From: Blattamonas nauphoetae
Lineage: Eukaryota; Preaxostyla; Oxymonadida
DNA: 64,000 nucleotides
NCBI GenBank assembly: GCA_033064195.1
Contig: JARBJD010000056.1
Coordinates: forward strand, 186,001 to 250,000
Direction of reading: 5' to 3'
Shown here: positions 9,449 to 23,337 of the stretch, one piece after another
Numbering within the stretch: position 1 is the first letter of the stretch
How the letters are laid out: each line of letters opens with the position of its first letter
Program-made: the position numbers and the translations under genes
The notes under the pieces: model-generated
The model's input: only the letters and a program-made list of their open reading frames with translations
Databases searched by the model: none
Told to the model about the DNA's origin: nothing

Positions 9449-10461
9449 CTACGCGCGGGTCCTCGCTTGGATAGTTCCTTGTTCATGAGGATGCCCTTTC
9501 ACTTCATTGAGAATCTCCGAAATCATCTTCTGATTTCTGTTGAGAAAAAGAGAGAGAATGGCAGAACATTGCGAGATTGTGAGGTTTGGAGGAGATTTGG
9601 GTTGAAAATTTGTGGCTGACACCATTGTGGTTGTAAGAGTCTCAGTGGATGAAGGAAGAGTCGGAGGTGCACACTGCATTCAAAAACAAAGAAATGTGAT
9701 GAGATTGCATGATATAAGAGGAAATAATGTTCGAAAGGGGAGAAGAACGGGGATGATGGGGTTGCATACTCGTCTGTCTTCTTCCGTTTGTTGTATAATT
9801 TCGTCCACGCATTCTCGGAATGAGACTGCAAGAGGAGTTGCCTCTTCCTTCCTCCTTTTCCCACCCAGTGAGAGACATCAAAAACGGGGTGCTAGAAAGG
9901 AGAAAAATATGAAGGACAGGAAACGAGAAAATGAAGAGATTAACGATGATGGGAGCGAACCTTCTGTTTCTCTGCCTCATACTCTTTCTCGATAGCATGG
10001 GCAGGCCTACGAAATGAGGTAAACAGAATTCGTTCATGATCTACAAGTAATAGTCGGATAGAGTGAGGATGGGCAAGAAAACGGAGACGAACCTCGAGCT
10101 TCTTGTAGTGCTTCATTCTCCAGGTCATCTAATTGACTTTCCAAGACTACGTGCATATCTTTGAGATTGGCGACATGATGAGGTAAAAGAGGGAATGAAC
10201 GAGAACATGAGTGGAAAACCAGTTCAGCGAGTATTTCGAGTTTTTGCTGTGACACATGAGGAAAAGAGAACATGACACACCGAAAAATCATCTGTAACTG
10301 GTTACTCTTTCTAAGTGGAGATAGATAGAAGGTGAAAGCAGATGAACGGAGAAGAATCGGGGCACGTTAATGATGAAACGAATAGAAACAAAGAGAAAAG
10401 AATGAGGAGATACAGGAACAGTGACGACATAGACCGCATCTTGAGGAGGTGGTTGAGTCAT
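9449..10461 (-). CDS. Coiled-coil protein, 5 exons, unknown function
   Basis: Reconstructed from splice signals and phase: exons 10461-10420, 10246-10089, 10006-9961, 9847-9770, 9673-9449; introns 173, 82, 113 and 96 nt, all GT..AG, total 182 residues. It opens MTQPPPQDAVYVVT, then a helical stretch with heptad character (KDMHVVLESQLDDLENEALQ, IEKEYEAEKQK, FRECVDEIIQQTEED). A Ser/Thr/Pro linker follows, then a second helical part (SAILSLFLNRNQKMISEILN). No family recognised. Each exon alone is short, so the gene is easily overlooked. All junctions keep frame and reject stop-containing alternatives, which is the main support. The stop lies about 47 bases from the DIRS element, so the end of the gene may have been shaped by the insertion. 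Confidence 0.6.
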
Positions 10462-10672
10462 TGACAGGGAGCTGATCAGAGGTTACTAGCACCTCGTGGA
10501 TGTTTCTGGATTTTGAATTAAGGGCTAGAAAAGTACATTTTTGATACTTCATATCCTTACATTCTTTCTCACCCCTCACAGAAACGAACGTGACGAATGA
10601 TTCTAATATGTGGTGATTGTGTTAATAAATCAAAAACTTGCAGTTCCGAGGCCTATCTCAACGTTCCACTAT

Positions 10673-11794
10673 TTATTGCAACCCCAATTTGGCGAGGACA
10701 ACGGTCCCGGCAACGAGAAAAGCTCCACTACACGCTTTCAAGACCAAGGATCCAAGACTTTCTGTGTTATCTTTGATCATTTTCCATGGGGAATGTTCAA
10801 TACAGCTGCCATTCCTGTCAAAATTTCTTTGCATCTGCAAAGTCCCACCAAGGAAGGTTTTTTTCGTCATGAACTCCTTCTTGAAGATTCGAACATTGCT
10901 GTCATCCACAGTCTCCCAAGGTTCGTCAATTTTCCCCAATTCCTGATACGAAACGATGGTCTGTTCGCTTTCGTCGTCATTTTTCAGTTCTTGTCTCAAC
11001 CGCCTCACCCACTGGTGGATAGTCACGGGCATCAATTCTCCGGGCTCAGGATCCTCTTGCAGACCGTCGCGTACTCTTGTGACCATGAAGGGTCGAGGCT
11101 GGCCGGGACTTTTTTCATCAATGATCTCTTCTGTCACCAAGTCATAGATGGCATCCAAACGGTTGATATTCGTTGTGGGAATTGCATCCAATGTCTCAAC
11201 ATGAGCAAGGAGTCTTTTCATTTCCGCCATAGTGGTGCTGTCTGGTTTGACCGCAGAATCTACCCAGAACATTTTGATGTCACCGTGTTTGTTTCTTTGA
11301 TCTTTGAAAAGTCGGTCGATCAGCTCATTAAGCGCTTCGAGTTTGTTCGTACGAAAATCATCTATCTGTTGTTGCTTCTCGACTCGAGTGAATACCAGAC
11401 ACAAATTCTTGTAAATATCAGGTGTGGCGAACATGTTGCGGAGATGACGAAGGGTCGTCTGAATGCTGTTCTCAACTCGGGCTATATCGACTCGAATGCA
11501 CACACATATGGCGTTGATGTACCTCTCATTCTTCAGAGAATGATATATGTTGTCTAGGTGGTTCTGTTCGTGTCTTGTTTGGTCAGCAACACCTGGAGTA
11601 TCAATCAGGCGGTATTTCTTTTCGTCTATCCTGCAGTCGAGACCGACTGAGAGATCGGTTTCCGAATTACCACCATGACCAACTGTGAACACCTCAGCGC
11701 CGTAAAGCATCGAGAGGAACTTCGATTTCCCCTCACCAGTTGGTCCAAAGGCCGCTAGTTTCCTTTTTTCTGACTTAGACAGTAGTATTGACAT
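10673..11794 (-). CDS. AIG1/IMAP-like GTPase with C-terminal membrane anchor
   Basis: A 373-residue P-loop GTPase. G1 is GPTGEGKS at residues 17-24, G3 is DTPG at 65-68, and the G4 position is occupied by FTRVEK (a T-x-x-E variant of T/NKxD). The G domain covers about 1-230. A linker follows, and the last 20 residues (CSGAFLVAGTVVLAKLGLQ) are hydrophobic, fitting a tail anchor in an internal membrane. The short G1-G3 spacing and overall layout resemble the AIG1/GIMAP/Toc-like group rather than Ras. Family members usually act as membrane-scaffold GTPases; the cellular role here is unknown. Single exon with a true ATG at 11794. The long open frame on the opposite strand is its antisense shadow. 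Confidence 0.75.
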   Translation of the reverse strand: MSILLSKSEKRKLAAFGPTGEGKSKFLSMLYGAEVFTVGHGGNSETDLSVGLDCRIDEKKYRLIDTPGVADQTRHEQNHLDNIYHSLKNERYINAICVCIRVDIARVENSIQTTLRHLRNMFATPDIYKNLCLVFTRVEKQQQIDDFRTNKLEALNELIDRLFKDQRNKHGDIKMFWVDSAVKPDSTTMAEMKRLLAHVETLDAIPTTNINRLDAIYDLVTEEIIDEKSPGQPRPFMVTRVRDGLQEDPEPGELMPVTIHQWVRRLRQELKNDDESEQTIVSYQELGKIDEPWETVDDSNVRIFKKEFMTKKTFLGGTLQMQRNFDRNGSCIEHSPWKMIKDNTESLGSLVLKACSGAFLVAGTVVLAKLGLQ

Positions 11795-12382
11795 TCAATT
11801 TTTCATGGCCCATAACAACTTAGAAAGCAGTCGGTGTTCATCCAAGTAGATATTTCTTGAGAAAAGTCAGTAAACAAGAGTTGACAGACCAATATTAAGA
11901 TTAACTGAGTTCAATTGAGTTGACAGGACTTCAATTGAGTTTTCCCATAATTCATTTAGAGAAACTCGGGCAAACAAGATTCACCATTCCAGTTTTTTTG
12001 ATTTTTACAACACTCTATTTTTGTGCGTTTTTTCATCTTCCTCATTTCATGACGACATTGCACTTAAAGTCAATTCTTGTAGAGTTCAATGGAGTGGAGA
12101 TGAGTTCAATCAAGTTGATCTGAGTTGTTCTGGGTTGATCTGACTTAACTTGAGTCAACTCAGGAAAACTCAGAATACCTCGGGTCAACTCAAAATATCT
12201 AGTGGAAATCGATTAACAGGTTGGGCGACAGTGTTGAAATAGCCGCCGTCGAGAATCTGAGTTTGTTCGTGTCAGGATTGACTTGAGTTGGACAATCTCA
12301 GAAAAATTGAATTCAAAGACAGATCAGGACCATTTCTGTGTTCGAAATCACCTCCCATATTCTCTCGTCATCCTTTGGATGA
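11795..12382. repeat. Intergenic region with degenerate TTGAGTTGA/TCAACTCA repeats
   Basis: No gene found. Between about 11900 and 12300 the words GAGTTCAATTGAGTTGA, GAGTTGATCTGAGTTG and, in opposite orientation, GAGTCAACTCAGG recur irregularly. This makes a degenerate repeat with internal inverted symmetry. It lies between the GTPase start (minus strand) and the next gene (plus strand), so it occupies the shared upstream region of a divergent pair. Confidence 0.5.
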
Positions 12383-14439
12383 ATGACTCAGCCAAAATGT
12401 GTATGAAAGCATTTTCTTCATCTTTTTTATTTTTTTCAAAGCTAGCTTTTCCTTTACCGCTTGTGAGCATACTCAAAACACCGTCACAACATACTCAAAC
12501 AGGCATGCTTTATTTTTGAATTAATTTATTCTGCATAGGACAGTCACTTCAAATTGAAAAGAATACGCAGTCAAGCATTGTTGTAAACCGTGAACCAGAA
12601 GTGATCTCGTGTGATCCATATCAATACACCGAAGAAGACGAACGAGAAGAATTTCTGGAACAACTTTCAATTCTTCGCTATGAAGTGTCAGAGAATCCGA
12701 ACAACTTGGCAGCCAAAGAACTTTTGGACTCTCTTGAAGCCCAACTCAACTCGGATCAATCTCTCCCATCGAATCCTCGCCCTATTGATGGGCTAAATGT
12801 CAATGAAATCCGCGAACCAATACGTCCTTTCTCTCCAACGTCACCTCGTGGATGGATGGAAGTCGATGAATTGGATTCACTTCGAAACCGACCTCACGAT
12901 TCTCAAGAAGTTGTCGGTGACACTAGCACATCTGTCAACGCAGAAAGCGAATCACACACAGACCCAAACGTCACACCTCCCACTTTATTTGCAAATAATT
13001 CTCCACAACGATCTGCACTTCACACCCCTCCTCATTCACCACAATCTCATCAACGCACGACCAGAAATCAAGAATTCTCACATATTGGGTTTATTTCTCC
13101 AGCGTTTGTTGCAAAAACAAGGTCGAGTATTCAATCACATAATTTCCCAAACGAAACTCATTCAAACCACTCAGCAATCGATCTTCCACATCGAACACCC
13201 AAAATTTTGCAGGAAGGACATTCTCTACACGATTTTCCCGTCAAAACGGACACTAAGAGTTCCCTTACACCAAATTCTTTGAAGCAGAAGCCGATACGAA
13301 CGAGGAATGCGCCTGGACTTCATGTGGACGTCGATCCTGAATCTACAGATGACATTCCTGTTCCATCGACTCTTCCTCCAACAGCCACTGCACATTCTGT
13401 CCCCCCTCAATATGCGCCGCGAATACAGTCACCAAAAAATTCAGATAATGTGGAACTCAATGATGACGATGACGAGCTTGACTCACTTGATTTGGAGACT
13501 CTCGAAGTGTCCAAGATGATCGGTAAAATTCATGAATCATTGAAAGATTTGTCCAAACATGCATCACAAAATCTCTCAGACTCACTCCGCCAACTAGAAA
13601 CCGACACTTCTAGTTCTCCACGACCAGCCTCTCAATACACTCCTAACCTCCAAAATTCTCAAACTCCCAACATGAATATGGTTGATGTAAATCAATCCAA
13701 GCCATTATTGTCTTCAAACACCAGCAAAAAGACGCTGAGAACACCGCCTCCACATCGGAAAGAGGAGATCACGCCAAAGAGCTCAAAGACCCCTTCGAGG
13801 ATCCCAAAACTTTCCAAACGGGCTGGAAACGACAAATCAGAAAAATTCACAGCTAGTAATGTCGTAGTTTTCAAATTGAACGACGATGAAGTCGGCCCCG
13901 ACAAACCGCTCGAAACACCTCAAAGAATCGTCAAAATCCCAAAAATAAATGAAAAAGCACAAAAATCAAGCACAAATTTGGTGAATGATTCCGGTACATC
14001 TCCTCGGATCTCTGTCGACACGCCAACAAAAACCGGACGACCTCCTCTGAGCCCATCCGACCCAAAACACATTTCACCGCATCCCACAAAACCAACGCCT
14101 TTTGTTCCTCGCACACCTCCCTCGACGTATCGAGAACTGTTCAGGCAGACAAAGGAATTGAGACAGAAAGTTGAAGAAACGACGAATCCCCCATTTCTCC
14201 GAACGGTTGTGTTGACACGCCTGACAGATGATGAAAAACGAGAGCTGGCCAAGTTTGAGGAAGAGAAGCGGATGGAAGAGGAGAAGAGAATCGAGGAGGA
14301 GACAGCGAGACGGTTGGCTGAGGAAGAAAGGAGGAAATCGAACACAAAAACAGCTGGAACTCCACAGCGGCACAGCGTTGCGAAGCGGCAACCTGCTCGA
14401 CAGACACAGTCCATCTCACCGTCGATCAAACGACATTGA
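12383..14439 (+). CDS. Disordered protein with C-terminal ER/K helix
   Basis: The main open frame has no ATG near its beginning. A first exon at 12383-12400 (MTQPKC) joined by a GTATGA...GACAG intron (12401-12543) to 12544-14439 keeps phase and gives about 637 residues. The protein starts with an acidic helix (YQYTEEDEREEFLEQL). It is then Ser/Pro/Thr/His/Asn-rich and probably unstructured for 400 residues, with an acidic Asp run near residue 320. It ends with a charged single-helix segment (KFEEEKRMEEEKRIEEE) and a basic tail. No family recognised. The composition suggests a scaffold or cytoskeleton-associated protein, which is inference only. The exon 1 choice is the weakest point. Confidence 0.6.
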
Positions 14440-15680
14440 ATAATCAACCATCTTTCTTGTTTTGGTTTTCTTTTTGATTGTTCTTTATTGTTCATTTCAC
14501 AGCTGAGCGATAAGGTAGACACTTCATTCTTTCGTTTTACATGGCATCGGCATGTTTACACCTTCAAAGTCGTGAACAAATGTCTTTATCGTCTCCAATC
14601 TCAACATTTCCATCCTGATTCGATGGAACCATGATCGAGATTCTGAGAGGTAATGTGCAAGTCAAGACCAAAAACCGATGTAATTCGAGAGTGGATGTCC
14701 CTTCAGACCAGTTAGAAGTGAATAATCGACTAAAATCGGTCTCATGAGATCAGGTATTTTGGATGGGCTTGGTATTGTCATATTTACGGCTTATATTAAC
14801 TATTTTTCCGTTCCTTCATTTAGTATGATGACTTCTCATGGTTGATCTCTTTGAAAGATGATTTTCGAGGTTTTAATCGAGATGCGTGACCAAACTTTTC
14901 GGGATTGTTTTTCGAAATTTTATAAATCTCACTCGATACATTCCTTTTGAACTTATCACAACGCTTTTATATCTGATGATCAATCGATTTCCATTTTCAT
15001 ACATTCTCGAAAAAATTCATTTCGCGAGATAAGATTCGACGATCCATGTCACAGGTCAACTTTTCACAGAATGGACAAAGATGAACCTAGACGTAGATAT
15101 TCAACCAATATATTGAGATGTCACGGAATCAATGGAGATGGATAAACAAGAAGCGACTCAGATGGCATATTCGGAGAGTGTGACATCTCGAGCTATGAGT
15201 GTCGAACTCCATATTGAAGGGCATAATGTTGCCAATAAATCCTACATCAGCACAATAATGGAGAGTTAAGTCTTTTTCGGAAGTGTCATCATGAAATTGT
15301 CCGTACTAGAGACATGATGAAATCGCAACAGACTCGAGATCAATGACTCATCCCACCACTCGAATGGGGCAGTATGATCCCAAAATCGTGATGCATTAAT
15401 TCATTTTCCAAAGAAAAAAGTGAAGAGAAGTGAGATAGTTCCTTTGTAGAGCCTGAATCTAACACAGACGTTTTGTGAGAATAATCAAGGGATTGGTGCG
15501 CTGGATTGGTGTCAACCAAGAGTATGTCACAGTGAGTCAACTTTTTAACAAAAACCGGCGAAAATAACTGACTTAAGGCAAGTGAAAGGAAAAATGTCGA
15601 GAAAACGTTTTACGGAACAAATAACTGGGAAAAATGAACAAAGACTGAAAGCAAGAAAAAGGAAGTCTAGAGAAGCTTCT
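14440..15680. other. Intergenic, no gene seen
   Basis: About 1.2 kb between the stop of the plus-strand gene at 14439 and the stop of the minus-strand kinase at 15681 (convergent ends). No open frame with protein-like composition, no tandem repeat, no RNA gene recognised. Confidence 0.5.
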
Positions 15681-18681
<3,001 letters not shown>

Positions 18682-18896
18682 TGAGGGGTTGTCGACGGTG
18701 TGGTGTTCAACAAAAATGAAATAATGGTGTCTGATCATCTCAATTGACCATATCAAGGGGTGGAATACAATGAACAAAACATTCACCAGAATTACTATTT
18801 TCTCGTAAAGACTGAAGAGAAACTGAATTGTGATGAAATCGTGACAAATAAGCTTACAATGAAGTATCTGCGAGTGGGAGTTTTGATGATGTTTGT

Positions 18897-20327
18897 TCAC
18901 ATAGAATTAGCGGGATTGTTGAATGCAATGTTCTTGTACTCGGGATTCTTTTCCCGCCATTCTTTCTCAGCTCTGAGAGCTGCTTGTTTTGCTCTTGCAT
19001 TTTGCTGGGCAGGAGTATCTGCTCCACCACTACCATAATATAGTGGACACTTAGGTGGTTCTCCAAAATGACTGTATTGATTCTGGCGCCCGAAATCAAG
19101 CCCGCAATTATAACACATCTTGTGGCCACATTCACACGTCAAATTGTTGCATCCGGTGGTTTTCATAATGGGCTTTCGGCATTTTGGATCTCGACATGTT
19201 GGTGCCACAGATTCTGTCATTGCATCTTCAACATAACGACGCAGGAGAACTTGTGCGGCATCAAGAATCATTCCTTCGCATTTCGTGCTTGGGTGATAAA
19301 ACTCTCGGCATTGAACACAATATACACGACTGCAACGTGGATTTACACATTCATAAATAGCTTTTCCGGGTTGGATGGTTCCGATGGTGTCGCAGAGTGA
19401 ACAAAGAAACTCGTCTTTTTTCAACTTTTGTGTGACCTTTTTGTCATCCATCTTTTGGAAGTACAATCTAGCAACAGTGTCTCCAAGGATAGAGCGGACA
19501 AATTCACGTTCATATAGTTCTTCACATCCTTCCTGTGCGCAACTGATCGTTGGGCGTCCCTGACTGTTCCTTCCAACAAATACCTGCTTCAAGCATTGAG
19601 AACAGAATGAATGCCCTTCTGCACAAGTGGAAACATCTTCTGGTAGGAATGAGTCATAGCAAATCTCGCAGGCTGATATCTCGCCCGAGTTCGTTGTCTC
19701 TCGGATATAAACTTCTGATTTCTTATCTAAAAGGCGACGACGTTCAGTTGTTCTTTGTTTGAAGTGTTGTTGGCAGGCAGTGAGTTCTTTCGCAAATGCT
19801 GGGTCGAGTTTTGTTGGGAGGGGAGGTGGGACTCGTGGGGTGTCCAAATTATCAACTTGTGTGTCGTCAAACATCGTACAAAATGGAATTCGTCGAGTTC
19901 TTGTGAAGATAAACTGAAGAGAGGGGAAGAGATGGTGTTTTGTTGGGGTAAGCACATATTTGTCGATGTCCTCCAATGACACTTGCAGAAGATAATTACG
20001 AATAAGGCGATCACAATTATCTTTATAAAGGTCAGTGATTGCTGTGTTGACATCATTAAACGGTTCCATTGGGTCCTTTTCGGCCTGGATGATTCGAGCA
20101 CGAGGATAGCCGCCGTTCATTTCGCCAATCTGCGTGATAAGATCTATCTCTGTTTTCAGTGGATTGGCAGTAAACTGTTGTCTGACCCATTCCGGGTCAA
20201 TTCCCTTAAATGTTTCGACTGTTCGTTTGATAATTTGTTCGATCTTGTTTTTCTCATTTTTCACAAATGCAGTATATTCCTGACGTTCTGTTGAAGCAAT
20301 CAAATAAAGCGGTTGTCGTTCTCCCAT
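18897..20327 (-). CDS. RBR-type E3 ubiquitin ligase (RNF216-like)
   Basis: A 476-residue protein with the full RING1-IBR-RING2 order. RING1 starts near residue 220 (CEICYDSF...EGHSFCSQC), the IBR near 307 (CSLCDTIG...CSRVYCVQC...HPSTKC), and RING2 near 377 (CRDPKCRKPIMKTTGCNNLTC, then CGHKMCYNC). In RBR ligases the cysteine in the GC step of RING2 forms the ubiquitin thioester; here it is present in KTTGCNN. The N-terminal half is helical and charged, as in RNF216/TRIAD3 relatives. The C-terminus is a charged helix. I chose the ATG at 20327 (MGERQPLYL) because the slightly longer frame begins with a non-ATG codon. It sits 215 bases upstream of the kinase gene and 150 downstream of the FAM172-like gene, all on one strand. 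Confidence 0.88.
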   Translation of the reverse strand: MGERQPLYLIASTERQEYTAFVKNEKNKIEQIIKRTVETFKGIDPEWVRQQFTANPLKTEIDLITQIGEMNGGYPRARIIQAEKDPMEPFNDVNTAITDLYKDNCDRLIRNYLLQVSLEDIDKYVLTPTKHHLFPSLQFIFTRTRRIPFCTMFDDTQVDNLDTPRVPPPLPTKLDPAFAKELTACQQHFKQRTTERRRLLDKKSEVYIRETTNSGEISACEICYDSFLPEDVSTCAEGHSFCSQCLKQVFVGRNSQGRPTISCAQEGCEELYEREFVRSILGDTVARLYFQKMDDKKVTQKLKKDEFLCSLCDTIGTIQPGKAIYECVNPRCSRVYCVQCREFYHPSTKCEGMILDAAQVLLRRYVEDAMTESVAPTCRDPKCRKPIMKTTGCNNLTCECGHKMCYNCGLDFGRQNQYSHFGEPPKCPLYYGSGGADTPAQQNARAKQAALRAEKEWREKNPEYKNIAFNNPANSM

Positions 20328-20477
20328 TTGAAGGTTGTATGGAAAAATGAACACCGATGCCAGGGTTCGGATTTAAGATCTTCAGCTCCATAATAAATAT
20401 CTTGTGCCTGCTCCGATAAGAAACTGTATTTTGAGTGAACGAAAACTGAAATGTCATTTTCTCTCAGAAAGGCACGT

Positions 20478-22033
20478 TTATTGCGAGATTTTCTGGAGAT
20501 AAATTTGTAAAATCTTGGAGAATAAATCCACGACATCGTCCTTCTTTTCTGGCTTTTCTTGAAGTAAAATTGCAAAATCGGGCATCTTTTCAAGGCATTG
20601 GCTCAAGAGAACTTCCATAGGTGGGATGGAAATCTCTTGTGGTGAATTATCAGTGGCTGTTTTGTTCGTTGTTGGTTTGAGTCGATCCAATCCAAGCATT
20701 GGAATAAGCGTGTCCAGTAGTGTCATATTCCCGCTGTTTAGTTGATTTGTGAGTAGCTCAAGTTTTCCCTCTGCGCCTTCAAGAATTTCCTGTCGTTCTC
20801 TTTCTGCTCTGTGTGCCGCTTCTTCTGGTGTTTCATCTTTTGTCTCTTGTTCATCAAAAATGGTGTTAAAATCACCTCCATCGGCGATTACTGCAAACAT
20901 CTTCAAAATTTCCCTTTGGCATGTTCCAGTGGACCATTCATGTTTTTTGGTTCCTGCTGAGACGCAACGGCATCCCCGGCCGTCCATGCCTCGTTTTCCT
21001 TCCCACGAAAGAAGTGTATTGAGTGGTTTGCCAGAGCATTTCCAATGGACCATGCAAGAATTGATGTGGTTGTAGAGTTGGGGTGAGTTGATGTCGTGAT
21101 ATGAATGTACAGCGTCTGTGAGAGCGATTCCCTTGACATATTGCACCATATCTGCTTCGTTCTTTGATAACAGTTGAAAAGTATGATATCCACCAGCTGA
21201 ATGGCCCACAATATAGATTGAATCCATGTTGGTGAAATCTCGTTTAATAACAGTGTTGTAAACATAACAACAGTGTTCCCCCATTTCAAAGGTAGATTCA
21301 TTGGGGTTGAAAACAACGACTCCCCAATTTCGAGCCTGTGCAAAGTGTAGCATCGGAAGGACTGAACCCATTTCAAGCGAGACATTGATGCAGAGTGAGC
21401 GAGCCCACATTCCAGGACTATGAAGCAGAGGAATAGCGGTGATAAAAAATGACGAGAATGAGAAGAATACCGGACAGCACCACTTCCTTGGATGAGAAAG
21501 AGAACAGCCGAGAATTGGGATGGGTTAGCGGACATATATACATATGAATCAGGCTAAAGATGGTGATAAGGAGAAAAGGGTCCAGAAAATGATGGTTGAA
21601 ATTGAAAAAGAGATGGGATAAGAGCGATGACAGTGGAGATGCTGAATGAGGAGAAAAGACACTCCAAAAACAAAAAATATTAGATGTAAATGGGACATAC
21701 TTGATCATCACTAGGAAGATTCACTCGAACGAGATTGTAGACTTGTTCCATTTGTTGTTGAAGGTATGATACAACATAATCTCTGCATTCAGGATGAAAG
21801 ATCATGAAAAAAATATGGCGTCAAAGAAAAAAAACCCAATTTTAACATATTCTGGTTCGTTCGTGTACTGATGGAATCATTCTCATGGAAAATGAACAAA
21901 CTTTGAATCCTTCACCGGTTTCTTTGTCCTTAAGTTCTCCTGCCGCATTAAACCTAAAACAGGTAATCAGAATCATAATAAGTGGATTGAAACAATGTGG
22001 ATACGCATAGCGGATGTCGTTGGTCTCTGTCAT
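20478..22033 (-). CDS. FAM172/Arb2-domain protein, alpha/beta-hydrolase fold
   Basis: Five exons: 22033-22005, 21953-21847, 21780-21701, 21553-21471, 21417-20478; introns 51, 66, 147 and 53 nt; about 412 residues. It starts MTETNDIRYAFNAAGEL, followed by the family segments SDDQPDSYVYMSANPS, LIQGSGAVRPGMWARSLCIN, VVVFNPNES, YIVGHSAGGYHTF and ALTDAVHSYH. The nucleophile-elbow motif G-H-S-A-G-G is intact. This is the Arb2/FAM172 family, linked elsewhere to RNA silencing or Argonaute transport; the enzymatic status of these proteins is unsettled. The C-terminal 120 residues are an added charged helical region. The exon 2/3 junction has an alternative that would need a 20-nt intron (21882-21901), which I consider less likely. 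Confidence 0.8.
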
Positions 22034-23337
22034 TGATGATTGGTGAAATGGGTCCGATCAGAATTATCAGTGTTTTCCAACGGTGGATAACGATTCTGGA
22101 AGCATCTCGAAAACAGGTTCTGAATTTGTTGAACAAATAAGAGAGATATTCTGAGATCAAACTCCACATGTGACGTGGAGACTTGTTTTCTTCAATTTTT
22201 TATTGTCTGACTAATATTGGTCATCATCACTTCTATTGCATTATTTGTAACTTATTTATTGTTTTTGTGATGTTTTTCTTCGATTTAAGAAAGATGGAGC
22301 TCACAGCCCTCATCCGAAATTGAAACGGATTCAGAATACTAACTGGACAAACTCATGTGATATAAAGCCCAGAAACAGAAGGTGTCCAGTACTTTTTTGT
22401 CATGGGAGAGCTTTCTTTTCGTTTTACACAATAATAGGATGGAAAAACGAGATCGAAAGTCGTGTCGTGCAGTCAATTTAGCATTTCGTTCGCTCGATAC
22501 TTTTTCTTCTAATTCCAGGTAGAGCATGATCTGTTCATCTCAGATGCGAGACAATCAGAAATGACCGTCCAAAAAATCGTTTTGAGCAAAGAGAAATGAA
22601 CAGTTTTTGTCATCTGTGATGTCGGCATCATTAGTCATATATAGAATGGTATGTGGCTCAACTGCAGTATATTCGATTGTTATCGGAGAATTTCCTTTTG
22701 GTTTCGCATTTTATGCTCTCTAAATCGTCTATTGAGATCTGATCGAAAAATCACGATTTGTATCTTCTGCCGATCTTCAGATTCATTTTATCCAAGTATT
22801 GATGATATCTTGTCATTTTTCTAGGATTCGAGAATTGTAGCTCCCTGAGATCCCCTGGATAAAAAGTGGTCAAATGGCAACCGAAGCAGATTGAGATTCG
22901 ATTTGTTCAAAACTGAAAGGAGAATGACCATATTCGAAGGAGAGAATAAAAGTTCGATTGATAGCCACTTTTGAGTCTCGAAATCACTCAATTGTTTCTC
23001 TATCACGAAATGAGCAAGAAGTTGTTTTGTCGCATTTTTGGTCGAAATATGTGGTTATTTGTGTGAAACTTCCCAAATATTGTGAAATTTCATCTAAAAT
23101 ATTGTTGTTTAAGTCGAATAAATGCATCACATATTCACTTTTGTGAGCCTCCAGCTGTCTCAGAAACGTGTGTGGGAATGATCATCCGAAGTTGTTCATT
23201 TCGACTGTATCATCGACAACTACCCGATTTTCACTAAACTTGTTCAAGATTTACAGTTTCCATGATTGAGCTATGCCAAAAATGCTCTGAACAACGAAAT
23301 AAAGTAACTGTGTGATGAATGCTATGGTGTGAATGAT
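22034..23337. other. Intergenic, no gene seen
   Basis: 1.3 kb of AT-rich sequence upstream of the FAM172-like gene and downstream of the minus-strand orphan at 23338. Only short shadow frames; no repeats or RNA genes recognised. Confidence 0.5.

Noticed and set aside
9523-10037. Long minus-strand frames of 113 and 131 codons
   Set aside because: They run through pyrimidine-rich introns of the five-exon coiled-coil gene and read as Phe/Ser/Leu noise.
10610-11557. 315-codon open frame on the plus strand
   Set aside because: It lies exactly antisense to the IMAP-like GTPase, whose frame carries intact G1 and G3 motifs; composition is that of a shadow.
20328-20593. N-terminal extension of the RBR ligase
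   Set aside because: The in-frame extension starts with a non-ATG codon and no convincing splice junction to the upstream frame was found; ATG at 20327 is preferred.
21882-21901. 20-nt intron in the FAM172-like gene
   Set aside because: Phase would fit, but reading through with a different downstream acceptor also keeps phase and needs no ultra-short intron.
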